A DNA stretch of 50,941 bases from Gammaproteobacteria bacterium (GTDB taxonomy: Bacteria; Pseudomonadota; Gammaproteobacteria; UBA4575), in NCBI GenBank assembly GCA_026706595.1, contig JAPOYL010000028.1, forward strand, positions 1 to 50,941, in the 5' to 3' direction. Positions 1-8,745 of the stretch are shown here, one piece after another. The notes beneath the pieces were generated by a model that made no database searches, was not told the origin of the DNA, and was given only the letters and a program-made list of their open reading frames with translations. A program made the translations under genes and the position numbers. Positions within the stretch are counted from its first letter, which is position 1; each line of letters begins with the position of its first letter.

Positions 1-22
1 CTGGTAGACCGCCGACTGTGCT

Positions 23-57
23 GAGCGGGTTTCATTGGTTTACCCGCTCGGCCTTTT
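23..57 (+). terminator. Probable rho-independent terminator
   Basis: An 8-bp perfect stem, GAGCGGGT (23-30) and ACCCGCTC (42-49), with an 11-nt loop is followed by GGCCTTTTATG. The short T run lies on the + side, so it most likely ends a + strand gene that lies left of the window. Nothing recognisable lies between it and the first minus-strand gene end at 164. Confidence 0.55.
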
Positions 58-163
58 ATGGTTATCCGGTCTCTTCTATATCTAAGTCTGTGATGGCTAT
101 AGGCTTAGACTTGTGGGAACCCTGTATTCATTATCTACAAAGTGCCAGCCTTTACCCCTGCCG

Positions 164-385
164 TCACCAGTTCTGGCGACAGCACAAGCATGGCCTGAAT
201 TCCACGTCTTCCATGCCGGGGATTTTCGTAACGGATAACTCTTCTCTTTTTAGATAATCAACAACCTCATCAGTAGTCATTTTTTCATCCGGCCAACTAT
301 CTGCCGACTTGCCAGTCAATGCAGACAGGGCACAAGGCCCGCACCATTCGGCTTTGCCGGTAACATCATGTAGCAGACTATTCAT
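164..385 (-). CDS. Small hypothetical protein with a WCGPCALSALTG motif
   Basis: The protein is 73 aa, starting MNSLLHDVTGKAEWCGPC. I chose the ATG at 385 because an AAGGGAG ribosome site sits 6-8 nt upstream; the open frame extends further to 445 but that part overlaps the preceding gene and lacks a ribosome site. The WCGPCALSALTG block resembles the N-terminal Cys region of small C39/papain-like proteins carried on phages and integrated elements, where the Cys follows a G/Q-rich turn; this is a loose resemblance only and no catalytic His is evident. It ends CLCCRQNW, so there are five Cys residues in all, which could also mean metal binding. It is the last gene of a short minus-strand run downstream of the integrase and is probably element cargo. 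Function unknown. Confidence 0.55.
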   Translation of the reverse strand: MNSLLHDVTGKAEWCGPCALSALTGKSADSWPDEKMTTDEVVDYLKREELSVTKIPGMEDVEFRPCLCCRQNW

Positions 386-389
386 TTTT

Positions 390-614
390 CTAACTCCCTT
401 GTTGCGTGTGCCGATGATCTGAATCGCGTACCACTGTTCCGGCATGGCTTCGAACTAGCACCCGCGAATAGTCGCCACTGTCAATCATGCTTTCGGCCTG
501 TTGCATGGCTTCGCTAAAAGACAGGTCTTTGATTGTCGGATAGGTCGCTCCTCGCGGGCGACCATAGAAAATATCCTGCCAAAGCTGGCTCTCCACGGTG
601 TATGGATATTGCAT
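390..614 (-). CDS. Small hypothetical protein, integrase-linked
   Basis: The protein is 74 aa, beginning MQYPYTVESQLWQDIFYG. The ATG at 614 is preceded by a strong AAAGGAGATCAACC ribosome site, so the much longer open frame running back into the integrase is not used. The sequence is hydrophilic, with no signal peptide or membrane segment; it has a central helix rich in Met, Glu and Gln (SEAMQQAESMIDSGDYSR) and ends in a His/Gln-rich tail. It stops 4 nt before the next small gene starts, so the two are probably co-transcribed, and it is separated from the integrase by a terminator. I do not recognise a family. Confidence 0.6.
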   Translation of the reverse strand: MQYPYTVESQLWQDIFYGRPRGATYPTIKDLSFSEAMQQAESMIDSGDYSRVLVRSHAGTVVRDSDHRHTQQGS

Positions 615-665
615 TGGTTGATCTCCTTTGTATGTGCGTGTGTGCGTGGCGATTATAGCAGCCAT

Positions 666-690
666 AAAAAAACCCCGCCGAAGCGGGGCT
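666..690 (-). terminator. Rho-independent terminator of the integrase gene
   Basis: CCCCGC (673-678), loop CGAA, GCGGGG (683-688). Read on the minus strand the hairpin is followed by TTTTTTTA (672-665). It lies 20 nt downstream of the integrase stop and just upstream of the next small gene, so it separates the two transcripts. Confidence 0.8.
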
Positions 691-709
691 TGTTTGGGGG
701 AAGGGTTTT

Positions 710-1837
710 CTAGCTGTTCAGATAATCGCTCCAGTCCTGCATCAATGCTACGCGCTTCTTGAACAGGTCGCTGCGCTGGTAGGCACGGACGGCTTCGTTG
801 TTTTCTACATGACCTAGCGCAAACTCGCAGACCTGATGTTCGTAGTCCGTCTCCGTGGACCATACCCGGAAGCTACTACGCATCCCGTGGGGAACGCACC
901 CTAGCTTCAATTCCCGAAACAGTTTGCTGATGGTCGAATCGGATAGTGTCTTGTTCATCGGACTGGGGAATATCAGGTCCGATCCACTTGTGAATTTCCC
1001 GGCCTCTTGCAGTACCTTCAACGCACCCTTGGATAGCGGGATGCGAAGTTCATGATTTGTCTTGGTACGTGATGCAGGGATGGTCCATACCTTGCCCTGG
1101 ACTTCGGACCAGCGAGCACCCCGTGCTTCACCGGATCGCGTAGCAGTCAGGGTCAGAAATTCTGCACATAGCTTTGTGCTGATGAAGGCAGATGATTTTC
1201 GTACCTTGGAAAGCGCAGCAGCTATCTTGTCATGGTGCAGGGACTTCTGATGGTTGCGCTTCTTGGCTCCCTTGAGCACGGCCTTGGTTGCCTCAACGGG
1301 ATTATCTGATCGGTGACCCTGCGTGATGGCCCACTGCATGATGACGGATATGCGCTGACGGATGCGGGATGCCGTTTCCCGTTTCTTACCCCAAAGCGGT
1401 TCAAGCACTGCCATGATCTGCGGCGTCGTGATTTCAGATACCAGGCGGTCACCGAGCGAGGGGAACACGTACTCCTTCAGGGTAGATCGCCATTGCGCTT
1501 CTGATTTGGATCCGGGCTTCCATTGCTCACGTTGTATGTCGAGTACAGGTTCCAGTGCTTCATGTAACGTGGGAATCTCCTGCACTACGATCTTTGGCTT
1601 CGGATCGCCGCCGCTGCGGGCGATGACCTGATTGCCATGTGCAATCTCTCTGGCCGTCCTTAGTGGAACCATGTTTGCAGAACCAAGACCGATTGTGCGG
1701 CGTTTGCCTTGCACGTGAATTTGCTGCACCCAGCTCCGGGCGGTTGCGCTCTTGACCCACAGGATCAATCCGGCGCGGCCATGGTCCACGTACTTGCCTG
1801 GCGGCAGGGTGAACACGTCTTTGACGGTTAGTTTCAT
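710..1837 (-). CDS. Tyrosine recombinase, P4-type integrase
   Basis: This 375-aa enzyme cuts and joins DNA at attachment sites to integrate or excise a mobile element. The N-terminal part (about 1-85) has the DUF4102 arm-binding fold pattern (KSATARSWVQQIHVQGKRRT, then LGSANMVPLRTAREIA). A central SAM-like core-binding domain follows (about 90-190), then the catalytic domain with Arg234 (TATRSGEARGARW), Lys259, H317-x2-R320 (PHGMRSSFR), His343 (LGHVENNEAV) and nucleophile Tyr353 (RAYQRSDLF). All catalytic residues are present and the length is normal, so it should be active. No tRNA lies beside it, unlike many relatives. The phased repeats just upstream (1857-1964) are candidate arm sites. 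The host junction probably lies near 1970-2100, with the element extending left out of the window. Confidence 0.92.
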   Translation of the reverse strand: MKLTVKDVFTLPPGKYVDHGRAGLILWVKSATARSWVQQIHVQGKRRTIGLGSANMVPLRTAREIAHGNQVIARSGGDPKPKIVVQEIPTLHEALEPVLDIQREQWKPGSKSEAQWRSTLKEYVFPSLGDRLVSEITTPQIMAVLEPLWGKKRETASRIRQRISVIMQWAITQGHRSDNPVEATKAVLKGAKKRNHQKSLHHDKIAAALSKVRKSSAFISTKLCAEFLTLTATRSGEARGARWSEVQGKVWTIPASRTKTNHELRIPLSKGALKVLQEAGKFTSGSDLIFPSPMNKTLSDSTISKLFRELKLGCVPHGMRSSFRVWSTETDYEHQVCEFALGHVENNEAVRAYQRSDLFKKRVALMQDWSDYLNS

Positions 1838-1856
1838 GCTGGTATCTCCTTTGAAA

Positions 1857-1964
1857 GTTACAACGTTGTTACAACGTTTATTTCTGTATAGTTATGTACG
1901 GTTATGTTTGGTGTTAAGATAAGTTACTGTTTTGACAAGTATACTTTACATGACCATACATGAC
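1857..1964. repeat. Three pairs of 10-11 bp phased repeats upstream of integrase
   Basis: Three tandem pairs lie in 108 bp. GTTACAACGTT occurs twice head to tail (1857-1867, 1868-1878). GTTATGT occurs at 1891 and 1901 (10-bp period). TACATGAC occurs at 1947 and 1957 (10-bp period). The last pair read on the other strand is GTCATGT, close to the middle pair, so the two form an inverted arrangement. One helical turn spacing is what arm-type integrase or excisionase sites and operators look like. The rest of the 320-bp gap (1838-2157) shows no gene. Confidence 0.6.
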
Positions 1965-2157
1965 AAGAAATACCGATGGCTGTCTCTCTCTCCGCCAGTT
2001 GAGCACTAATCAGAGATTGCCTTCTGTAGCTGAAATCATCCGAGGTTCGTTCTGCAAACATCTTGCAGACAGCGGATCAGGAGATTCATGAATCCCGGGG
2101 TATTTTCGTGTAAGGTGGCACTGATACTTTGGGTGCGAGAAATTCACACAGGATCTC

Positions 2158-2349
2158 ATGACAAAAATACTTGTTGTAGCAGGTGCTGTCTCTGCATTCA
2201 TCGGCATTGCAATCGGGGTGTTCGCGCTAGTTCGATCCGGTGTCATCGAGCCCGGGCTAGGAATTCTGATGCTGATCTGCCTTCTGGGGATGTATGTAGG
2301 CTTTGGAATCTTGATTGCCGTGTACCGGCTAGTGAACCGGCTGGAGTGA
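2158..2349 (+). CDS. Small two-helix membrane protein
   Basis: The protein is 63 aa, starting MTKILVVAGAVSAFIGIAIG. Two hydrophobic helices are visible, about residues 4-26 and 33-56, joined by a short RSGVIEPGLG turn and ending in a basic tail (YRLVNRLE). AGGA lies 5 nt before the ATG. It is 60 nt upstream of the dihydroorotase gene on the same strand and could share its transcript. No family recognised; it may be a small inner-membrane accessory protein. It is the first gene past the integrase-linked repeats and may mark the start of the core genome. Confidence 0.5.
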   Translation: MTKILVVAGAVSAFIGIAIGVFALVRSGVIEPGLGILMLICLLGMYVGFGILIAVYRLVNRLE

Positions 2350-2409
2350 GGGACCTTCCCGCGGCCACGCGGCTTGCCTGAATCTAATGGATCTTGGAAA
2401 AGTAGTCTT

Positions 2410-3747
2410 ATGCACGACCTTTTGATCACCAATGCACGCGTGGTCAACAATCACGCTATCACCGAACAGGATGTCCTTGTATCGGACAGGCGGATCGCGC
2501 AGATCGATGCGGACCTGCAGCACAAACCAGCAAAACGCGTCATCAATGCAGACGGAAAGTTCCTGATCCCCGGGATGATCGATGATCAGGTTCACTTTCG
2601 CGAACCCGGTCTGACCCATAAAGCAGAGATTGCCACCGAGTCACGTGCGGCCATTGCAGGTGGCATCACGAGCTTCATGGATATGCCCAATGTTTCCCCC
2701 CCGACCTTGACCGTGGACATGCTGCGGGACAAGTACGGGATCGCAGCCAAACGCGCACGCGCGAACTATGCCTTCTACATGGGTACCAGTAATGACAACC
2801 TGGAAGAGATCAAGCGCCTGCCCAAAGACCTAGCCTGTGGAATTAAGGTTTTCATGGGAGCCTCGACCGGGAATCTGCTGGTTGATCGTGACGAGGCCCT
2901 GGATGGAATCTTCGAATTCGCCCCCGTGCCGGTGATCACGCATTGCGAGGACACGCCGATGATCAACGAGAATCTCCGCAAGTTCCAGCGCGAATACGGG
3001 GATGACATTCCCGTGGAATACCACCCGGTGATCCGCTCCGAGGAAGCCTGCTACAAGTCCTCGGTGAAAGCCGTCGGCCTGGCGAAAAAACACGGTACCC
3101 AGCTGCACGTACTGCACCTGTCAACGGCACGGGAACTGGAGCTGTTCACCAAAGGCGAGATTCAGGGCAAGCCCATCACGGCGGAGGTTTGTGTGCACCA
3201 CCTGTTCTTCAGTGCCGAGGACTATGCTACCCGCGGTGCACTGATCAAGTGCAACCCTGCGATCAAGACGGCCCGTGACCGGGAAGGGCTGCTCAAGGCG
3301 GTCATGGAGGACCGTATCGACATCATTGCCACGGATCATGCCCCGCACCTGCTCGAGGAAAAGCGCGGCAACTACCTGGAGTCGCCAGCGGGACTGCCGC
3401 TGGTCCAGCATGCTCTTTTGAGCCTGATGGAGCATTATCATGACGGTGTCCTGAGTCTGGAGAAGATTGTGGAGAAGACCAGCCACAACGTCGCCAGGCG
3501 GTTCTCGGTTATCGAGCGGGGATTCATCGAGGAAGGGTATCGGGCCGACCTGGTACTGATCGATGCGTCCAGGCCCTGTACAGTCACCGATGACAGCATC
3601 CTGTACAAGTGCGGCTGGTCACCGTTTGCGGACTACACATTCCGCTCAACGATCGACACCACCATTCTCAACGGTCAGGTGGTATTTGAGGAGGGCAGGG
3701 TATCGGAGGCGCCTTTTCTTGGAGAGGCGCTGGCATTTGACCGCTAA
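2410..3747 (+). CDS. pyrC: Dihydroorotase, class I type with DDQVHFREPG metal motif
   Basis: The enzyme cyclises carbamoyl-aspartate to dihydroorotate in pyrimidine synthesis (cytoplasmic amidohydrolase). It is 445 aa from the ATG at 2410; an in-frame TTG at 2374 is less likely. Visible motifs: DDQVHFREPG (58-67), Lys146 in GIKVFMG (candidate carboxylated lysine), His178 in ITHCED, His233/His236 in LHVLHLS, and Asp309 in ATDHAPH. The usual metal-binding HxH reads QxH here (Gln60, His62). I recall the same DDQVHFREPG variant from dihydroorotases of Bacteroidetes, so it is probably a natural subtype rather than damage. No pyr genes lie beside it; a phosphatase gene follows at 59 nt. An allantoinase or hydantoinase is the alternative, but the REPG and TDHAPH context favours dihydroorotase. 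Confidence 0.85.
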   Translation: MHDLLITNARVVNNHAITEQDVLVSDRRIAQIDADLQHKPAKRVINADGKFLIPGMIDDQVHFREPGLTHKAEIATESRAAIAGGITSFMDMPNVSPPTLTVDMLRDKYGIAAKRARANYAFYMGTSNDNLEEIKRLPKDLACGIKVFMGASTGNLLVDRDEALDGIFEFAPVPVITHCEDTPMINENLRKFQREYGDDIPVEYHPVIRSEEACYKSSVKAVGLAKKHGTQLHVLHLSTARELELFTKGEIQGKPITAEVCVHHLFFSAEDYATRGALIKCNPAIKTARDREGLLKAVMEDRIDIIATDHAPHLLEEKRGNYLESPAGLPLVQHALLSLMEHYHDGVLSLEKIVEKTSHNVARRFSVIERGFIEEGYRADLVLIDASRPCTVTDDSILYKCGWSPFADYTFRSTIDTTILNGQVVFEEGRVSEAPFLGEALAFDR

Positions 3748-3806
3748 CCGCAAGTGTATGATCACTTGCAAGCACACGCTCAAACTCATCGGGGCGGACT
3801 GACAGG

Positions 3807-4340
3807 ATGCAGATCGAACTGAAACTCCCCGAAGACCCGGAAACGCGCAAGGAGATCAACATACTGTTCGTGTGCATGGGAAACATCTGCCGTTCCCCCA
3901 TGGCCCATGGCGTCTTTCAAAGCCTGGTTGAAAAACACTCCTTGCAGGAGGTCATCGGCGTCGATTCTGCCGGTACCTATGCCTACCATACCGGTGAGCC
4001 GCCGGACCCGCGGGCGCGGGCGGTTGCAGCCCAACGAGGCTATTCTCTGGAGAGCCTGCGAGCCCGCAAGGTCAGGACCCAGGATTTCACGGCGTTCGAT
4101 CTCATTCTCGCCATGGACCGTCAGAATTATGAGGACCTGCTAGCACATTGTCCCGAAACCCGGAAGGACAAGGTGCGTCTGCTGCTGGATTTTGCCCGCC
4201 GCACCGAGCGCGAGGAAGTCCCTGATCCCTATTATGGGGGGCGCGATGGGTTTGAAGCTGTCCTAAGCCTGATCGAGGATGCATGCAGCGGACTTCTGGA
4301 GCATGTCCGGACTCGCCACGCGCTTGAGACTCCTGCGTAA
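3807..4340 (+). CDS. Low-molecular-weight protein tyrosine phosphatase
   Basis: The 177-aa protein is a cytoplasmic phosphatase of the arsenate reductase/Wzb fold. The P-loop C23-MGNIC-R29-S is complete (CX5RS). The general acid loop appears as DPYYGG near residue 137. The N-terminus has about 17 residues more than the shortest relatives (MQIELKLPEDPETRKEI), and the ATG at 3807 has AGG just upstream. There are no capsule genes nearby, so a Wzb-like role in exopolysaccharide control is not supported. The substrate may be protein phosphotyrosine or a small phosphate ester. It ends 43 nt from the convergent rne gene. Confidence 0.88.
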   Translation: MQIELKLPEDPETRKEINILFVCMGNICRSPMAHGVFQSLVEKHSLQEVIGVDSAGTYAYHTGEPPDPRARAVAAQRGYSLESLRARKVRTQDFTAFDLILAMDRQNYEDLLAHCPETRKDKVRLLLDFARRTEREEVPDPYYGGRDGFEAVLSLIEDACSGLLEHVRTRHALETPA

Positions 4341-4382
4341 GCCCGGCTCATGCTCCCGGGGAAATGCCGCGCGTCCTGCGGG

Positions 4383-6353
4383 CTACTGTGAAGAAGTTTT
4401 GCCTGAATCTGAAGATTGAGGCTTGCCTTGGTTCGCTGGCTTGGTGCTGGACCGGTCCCGGTTGCCGTGGCTTTTTCGAGCAGGGCCTGCCCTTCGCTGG
4501 TCGTCCGTTCTTCTCGAGCCATCCCTTCGTCGCTGGCCTCCACGTGAGTGATCCCGCGGGCCACGCCGTCTCTGGCCACTGCGCGCACGTGTCGGGGTGC
4601 TTTGCTCACGGGCAGGTTCTGCGGCCTTGGCCGTAGCAGTCTCCTTGTCCTGTTTTGAGGTCTTGTTGCCGCCTGAAAGCCACCCCAGAAGGGTCTTCAG
4701 CGGGCGCGGGGCACCGGCCTTGGAGCCGGATTGCGTTTTGGAAGAAGGGGCCGGGGCGCTCGCATGGATGGATTTCACAGCCGGTTGCTCCGCGACCACC
4801 GGGGCCCGCTGGTAAGACGTGAGCCCGGTTTCTTCCTGGGGGATATGCTCGTAGCTTGATTTCTGGTCGGGTTTGGCATCCTGGCTGCGAACCCGTTCCA
4901 CGGAAAAGTGCGGAGTTTCTAGGTTCGGGTCCGGTACGATCACGAGTTGCACGGCATGGCGCGCCTCGATCTCACTGATGCCGATGCGTTTTTCGTTCAG
5001 CAGGAAGCTCGTGACCTCAACAGGAAGCTTGGCGATGACCTTGCCTGTGCTTTCCTTCATGGCCTCTTCCTCGATCAGGCGAAGGACCGCAAGCGCGAGC
5101 GACTCGACGCTGCGGATGGTTCCATGGCCGGTGCACCGCGGGCATACGATCTGGCTCGACTCCTCCAGAGAAGGCCGCAGCCGCTGGCGCGACATCTCCA
5201 GCAGCCCAAACTGGGAGATGTGCCCGATCTGAACGCGAGCGCGGTCGATCTTGAGTGCCTCGCGCAAACGCTTTTCCACTTCGCGGCGGTTTTTCTCGGG
5301 CGTCATGTCAATGAAGTCGATAATGATCAGTCCGCCGAGGTCACGCAACCGAAGCTGTCGTGCAGTCTCGTCCGCAGCTTCAAGGTTGGTGTTGAGCGCG
5401 GTTTCCTCGATGTCGCTACCCTTGGTTGCCCTGGCCGAGTTGATGTCGATACAGATCATGGCCTCTGTATGATCGATGACCATGGATCCACCGGAGGGCA
5501 GGGTGACTTCACGCTCGAATGCAGATTCGATCTGGGATTCGATCTGGTAACGGTTGAAAAGGGGCACATGGTCTTCGTATTGCTTCAGTTTTTTCAGGTT
5601 GTGCGGCATGACCTGCTCGACAAACTTCTTGGCTTCGCGAAACACATCCGGGTCATCGATGATGATCTCGCTGATGTCATCGCGCAGATGATCGCGCAGT
5701 GCACGAATGATGACATTGCTTTCCTGGTAAATCAGGAATGGCTTGTTCTTGGAGTCGGCCGCGGCCTTGATCGCGTCATAGACCTTTTGCAGGTAGTTGA
5801 GATCCCACTGAAGGTCTTCAGGTGAATGTCCCACTCCGGCAGTTCGCGCAATGACGCCCATGCCTTTGGGAACCTCGAGCTTGGACAGCACGCTTCGGAT
5901 TTCTTCGCGGTCTTCGCCCTCGATGCGACGCGATACACCGTTTGCACGCGGGTTGTTCGGCATCAGAACAAGATAGCGCCCGGCCAGGCTGATGTACGTG
6001 GTGAGTGCGGCGCCTTTGTTGCCGCGCTCTTCGCGCTCGACCTGCACGATGATTTCCTGGCCTTCGGAGATGAGGTTGCGTATCGGCACGCGCTCACCGC
6101 TGTTGCTCGGCGAGCCGCTCATGAAATCCCTTGAGATTTCCTTGAAGGGGAGAAACCCGTGACGCTCAGCACCGTAGTTGACAAAGGCAGCCTCCAGGCT
6201 CGGCTGGATGCGGGTGATAGTGCCCTTGTAGATGTTATCTTTTTTCTGGTTTCGTGAAGGTAGTTCTATGTCGAGATCGTACAGTCGCTGTCCATCGACC
6301 ATCCCGACCCGCAACTCTTCCTGTTGTGTGGCATTGATCAAAATTCTTTTCAT
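4383..6353 (-). CDS. rne: Ribonuclease E
   Basis: Endoribonuclease E starts mRNA decay and processes rRNA and tRNA precursors at the inner membrane. The protein is 656 aa from ATG 6353; the frame is open further upstream but [17 protein letters not shown] is the typical start. An S1 domain covers about 38-120. The catalytic Asp303 and Asp346 ([28 protein letters not shown]) and the zinc-link Cys404/Cys407 (CPRCTGHG) fall at exactly the E. coli numbering. The C-terminal 130 residues are short and basic, rich in Arg, Gly and Ser ([19 protein letters not shown]), much shorter than the E. coli scaffold, so the degradosome platform is probably reduced. It is divergent from rluC across a 415-bp gap, as in E. 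coli. Confidence 0.96.
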   Translation of the reverse strand: MKRILINATQQEELRVGMVDGQRLYDLDIELPSRNQKKDNIYKGTITRIQPSLEAAFVNYGAERHGFLPFKEISRDFMSGSPSNSGERVPIRNLISEGQEIIVQVEREERGNKGAALTTYISLAGRYLVLMPNNPRANGVSRRIEGEDREEIRSVLSKLEVPKGMGVIARTAGVGHSPEDLQWDLNYLQKVYDAIKAAADSKNKPFLIYQESNVIIRALRDHLRDDISEIIIDDPDVFREAKKFVEQVMPHNLKKLKQYEDHVPLFNRYQIESQIESAFEREVTLPSGGSMVIDHTEAMICIDINSARATKGSDIEETALNTNLEAADETARQLRLRDLGGLIIIDFIDMTPEKNRREVEKRLREALKIDRARVQIGHISQFGLLEMSRQRLRPSLEESSQIVCPRCTGHGTIRSVESLALAVLRLIEEEAMKESTGKVIAKLPVEVTSFLLNEKRIGISEIEARHAVQLVIVPDPNLETPHFSVERVRSQDAKPDQKSSYEHIPQEETGLTSYQRAPVVAEQPAVKSIHASAPAPSSKTQSGSKAGAPRPLKTLLGWLSGGNKTSKQDKETATAKAAEPAREQSTPTRARSGQRRRGPRDHSRGGQRRRDGSRRTDDQRRAGPARKSHGNRDRSSTKPANQGKPQSSDSGKTSSQ

Positions 6354-6768
6354 TGCTAACTCTGTGTAATGCCCGCTTTCCACACGACGCGTGTGCTGGT
6401 TGCCACTCCATAATGATTCCGGCACGGCCTTGATGTGCCTGGCCTGCAGATGCGATGGAGTGGGGTCCGTGGAAAAGTCGGACTGTGAAACTTAATAAAC
6501 TTATCATCTTTTACTATGAGCCACCCCGTGTGGTTCCGTCTGAACACATCGGCCGGTACGGCTCAAGTTTTCTTCCATGGCTGTTGCGGAAATACCCGAC
6601 GCCGTGGAAGCAGAAATCTAACTCTAAACAGTGCTGCATCAATTATGCGTTTCATTGTTGGCACTGTGACAGCAATGGTACGTAACTATTCCAGAATTAA
6701 CAAGTTATACTGTCGAGCTACACGATGTCCCTTGAAAAAAGGTGCAGTCGGGACGGTGTGGATCCATT
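6354..6768. promoter_or_regulatory. Divergent rne/rluC control region
   Basis: A 415-bp gap with no gene. In E. coli the matching gap contains a long rne leader that lets RNase E limit its own mRNA; a long minus-strand leader is likely here too, by analogy. On the + strand a TATACT box at 6706-6711 lies about 60 nt before the rluC start and could be a -10 element, but the -35 match at 17-18 nt spacing is poor. I see no leader ORF with a good ribosome site. Confidence 0.4.
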
Positions 6769-7749
6769 ATGAAGTCGACCACCTATGTCATAGATTCCAC
6801 CCGGGAAGGCCAGCGGATCGACAACTTTTTGTTCACCCATCTCAAAGGTGTCCCCAAGAGCCTGATCTACCGTTTGCTGCGCACCGGTAAAATCAGAATC
6901 AACGGCAAGCGCATTCGGCAAACCCGTCGGCTCGTCGACAAGGACACGGTGACGGTCCCCCAACTGCGCACCGCACCGGTTCGTACCCCGGTGATCCCGG
7001 AGGACCTCAAGTCCAGGATTCGGTCCTGCATCCTGTATGAGGATGCATCGGTTCTCGTCATCAACAAACCGGCGGGTATCGCCGTGCACCCGGGCCACCT
7101 CGCCCCGTTCGGTGTAATCGAGGTGTTGCGTGCTGACCGCCCGAATGCGCCTTTCCTGGAACTTGCCCACCGGCTGGACCGCCATACGAGCGGTTGCCTG
7201 CTGATTGCCAAGGACAAAACCATGCTGGATGAACTGCATGCACTGCTCAGAGATCGCAAAATCGAAAAGCAGTACCTGGCCCTGGTCAAGGGGGTCTGGA
7301 GCCAGGGTACGAAGAAGATCCTTGTGCCGTTGAAAAAAAAGGCGGACCGGGCCTCCCCTTCAGCAGCGGGTGAACGCTATCAGACGGCCATCAGCCACTT
7401 CTCTCCGTTACGAATATATGCCGGGGTCTCACTGATGAAAATCAGGATCTACACCGGGCGTACCCACCAGATCCGCATCCATGCCGCGCAGGCTGGTCAT
7501 CCGGTAGCAGGGGACCCGAAATACGGGGATTTCGCATTTAACCGCATATGTCGAAAAGACGGACTCAGGCGCATGTTCCTGCACGCTTCGAAGCTCAGCT
7601 TCCAGTGTCGAAGCACCGGCGTGAAGTATGCTATAAAAGCACCACTGAGCCCTGAACTGAACGACTTTCTGGAATGCCTCTCCGCGCCCGCATCCAAGGG
7701 CGTAGAAAAGACAGGAAGTCCTGAACCGGATCCCGAGTATGGAACCTGA
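6769..7749 (+). CDS. rluC: 23S rRNA pseudouridine synthase, RluC type
   Basis: The enzyme converts uridines of 23S rRNA to pseudouridine. The protein is 326 aa from ATG 6769. An S4 RNA-binding domain occupies about residues 15-75 (RIDNFLFTHLKGVPKSLIYR, RINGKRI), followed by the RluA-family catalytic domain with Asp137 in AHRLDRHTSGC and the TGRTHQIRIHAAQAGHPVAGD block near 225-250. The divergent position beside rne, as in E. coli, favours RluC over RluD or RluA. It overlaps the sppA start by 11 nt, so the two are co-translated. Confidence 0.93.
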   Translation: MKSTTYVIDSTREGQRIDNFLFTHLKGVPKSLIYRLLRTGKIRINGKRIRQTRRLVDKDTVTVPQLRTAPVRTPVIPEDLKSRIRSCILYEDASVLVINKPAGIAVHPGHLAPFGVIEVLRADRPNAPFLELAHRLDRHTSGCLLIAKDKTMLDELHALLRDRKIEKQYLALVKGVWSQGTKKILVPLKKKADRASPSAAGERYQTAISHFSPLRIYAGVSLMKIRIYTGRTHQIRIHAAQAGHPVAGDPKYGDFAFNRICRKDGLRRMFLHASKLSFQCRSTGVKYAIKAPLSPELNDFLECLSAPASKGVEKTGSPEPDPEYGT

Positions 7750-8722
7750 GATCAATCTGGAGGAAGCGGGCGAGCGCCTGCGCCCAGCACGCACGGTGTC
7801 CTCGTGGGAGCAGGATGCCATCGTCAAGCTGGCCTCGGCGGGCCTCAAGGAACAGCGGCGGGCGCGCCGCTGGGGAATATTCTTTAAATCGCTCGGCTTT
7901 GCCTACCTCGGCCTGTTCCTCATCGGCATGATGGACTGGAATCTGTCCACGCTTCCCGACGGTACCCGGCATACGGCGATGGTGGAGATGACCGGCGTGA
8001 TCGCCGATGGTGAGATTGCCAGTGCCGACAATGTCATTTCCGGGTTGCAGGCGGCCTTCGAGAATCCCCGTTCAGTGGCCGTGATCCTGAAGATCAACAG
8101 TCCGGGAGGCAGCCCCGTGCAGGCCGGCTATATCAACCGCGAAATTACGCGTTTGCGTGCACTTTATCCTGACAAGCCCCTGTACGCGGTAGTCACCGAT
8201 ATCTGCGCCTCCGGTGGTGTATTCGCCGCAGTGGCTGCAGACGAAATTTATGCAGACAAGGCCAGCCTTGTCGGCTCCATCGGAGTGATGATGGACGGCT
8301 TCGGCTTTGTCGAGGCGATCGAAAAGTTAGGCATTGAACGCCGGCTCAAGATCGCAGGCGAACACAAGGGACTTCTTGACCCGTTTTCGCCTGAAGATCC
8401 GTTCGAGAAGGCGCATGTGCAGAAGCTGCTCGATGAGATCCACCAGCAGTTCATAGAAGCGGTCAGGCAGGGAAGGGGGGACCGGCTCGTGGATGAGTCC
8501 AAGATATTCAGCGGCCTGTTCTGGACCGGGGAGCAGGCACTTGAAATGGGGCTCGTGGACGGTTTTGGCAGCGCGGGCTACGTGGCACGCGAGGTGGTGG
8601 GCGTCGAGGGCATCCAGGATTACACCTACCGCGAGGATGTCTTGCAGCGGTTCTCAAGGCAACTGGGAAGCATGCTCGTCAATCCGGTTCGTGAACTTCT
8701 CATGCAGCCCACGGTTCGCTGA
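7739..8722 (+). CDS. sppA: Signal peptide peptidase SppA, short type
   Basis: This membrane protease degrades cleaved signal peptides (S49 family). The protein is 327 aa with one membrane segment near residues 48-66 (FFKSLGFAYLGLFLIGMM) after a cytoplasmic amphipathic stretch, then the S49 fold. The Ser/Lys dyad is visible: Ser158 in ICASGGVFAA and Lys210 in GEHKGLLDPF; their 52-residue spacing equals the spacing I recall for the Bacillus enzyme (S147/K199). The single-domain length, half that of E. coli SppA, means four copies would have to assemble one ring. The start overlaps the end of rluC; in related genomes the gene sits in the same place. Confidence 0.92.
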   Translation: MEPEINLEEAGERLRPARTVSSWEQDAIVKLASAGLKEQRRARRWGIFFKSLGFAYLGLFLIGMMDWNLSTLPDGTRHTAMVEMTGVIADGEIASADNVISGLQAAFENPRSVAVILKINSPGGSPVQAGYINREITRLRALYPDKPLYAVVTDICASGGVFAAVAADEIYADKASLVGSIGVMMDGFGFVEAIEKLGIERRLKIAGEHKGLLDPFSPEDPFEKAHVQKLLDEIHQQFIEAVRQGRGDRLVDESKIFSGLFWTGEQALEMGLVDGFGSAGYVAREVVGVEGIQDYTYREDVLQRFSRQLGSMLVNPVRELLMQPTVR

Positions 8723-8745
8723 GTCCGGCGAGCGCCAGCTAGGCC

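Noticed and set aside
1932-1945. TTGACA followed by TATACT
   Set aside because: Only 2 nt separate the two boxes, so they cannot form a promoter.
4947-5825. 292-codon open frame opposite rne
   Set aside because: Shadow of the rne coding strand; no start signal.
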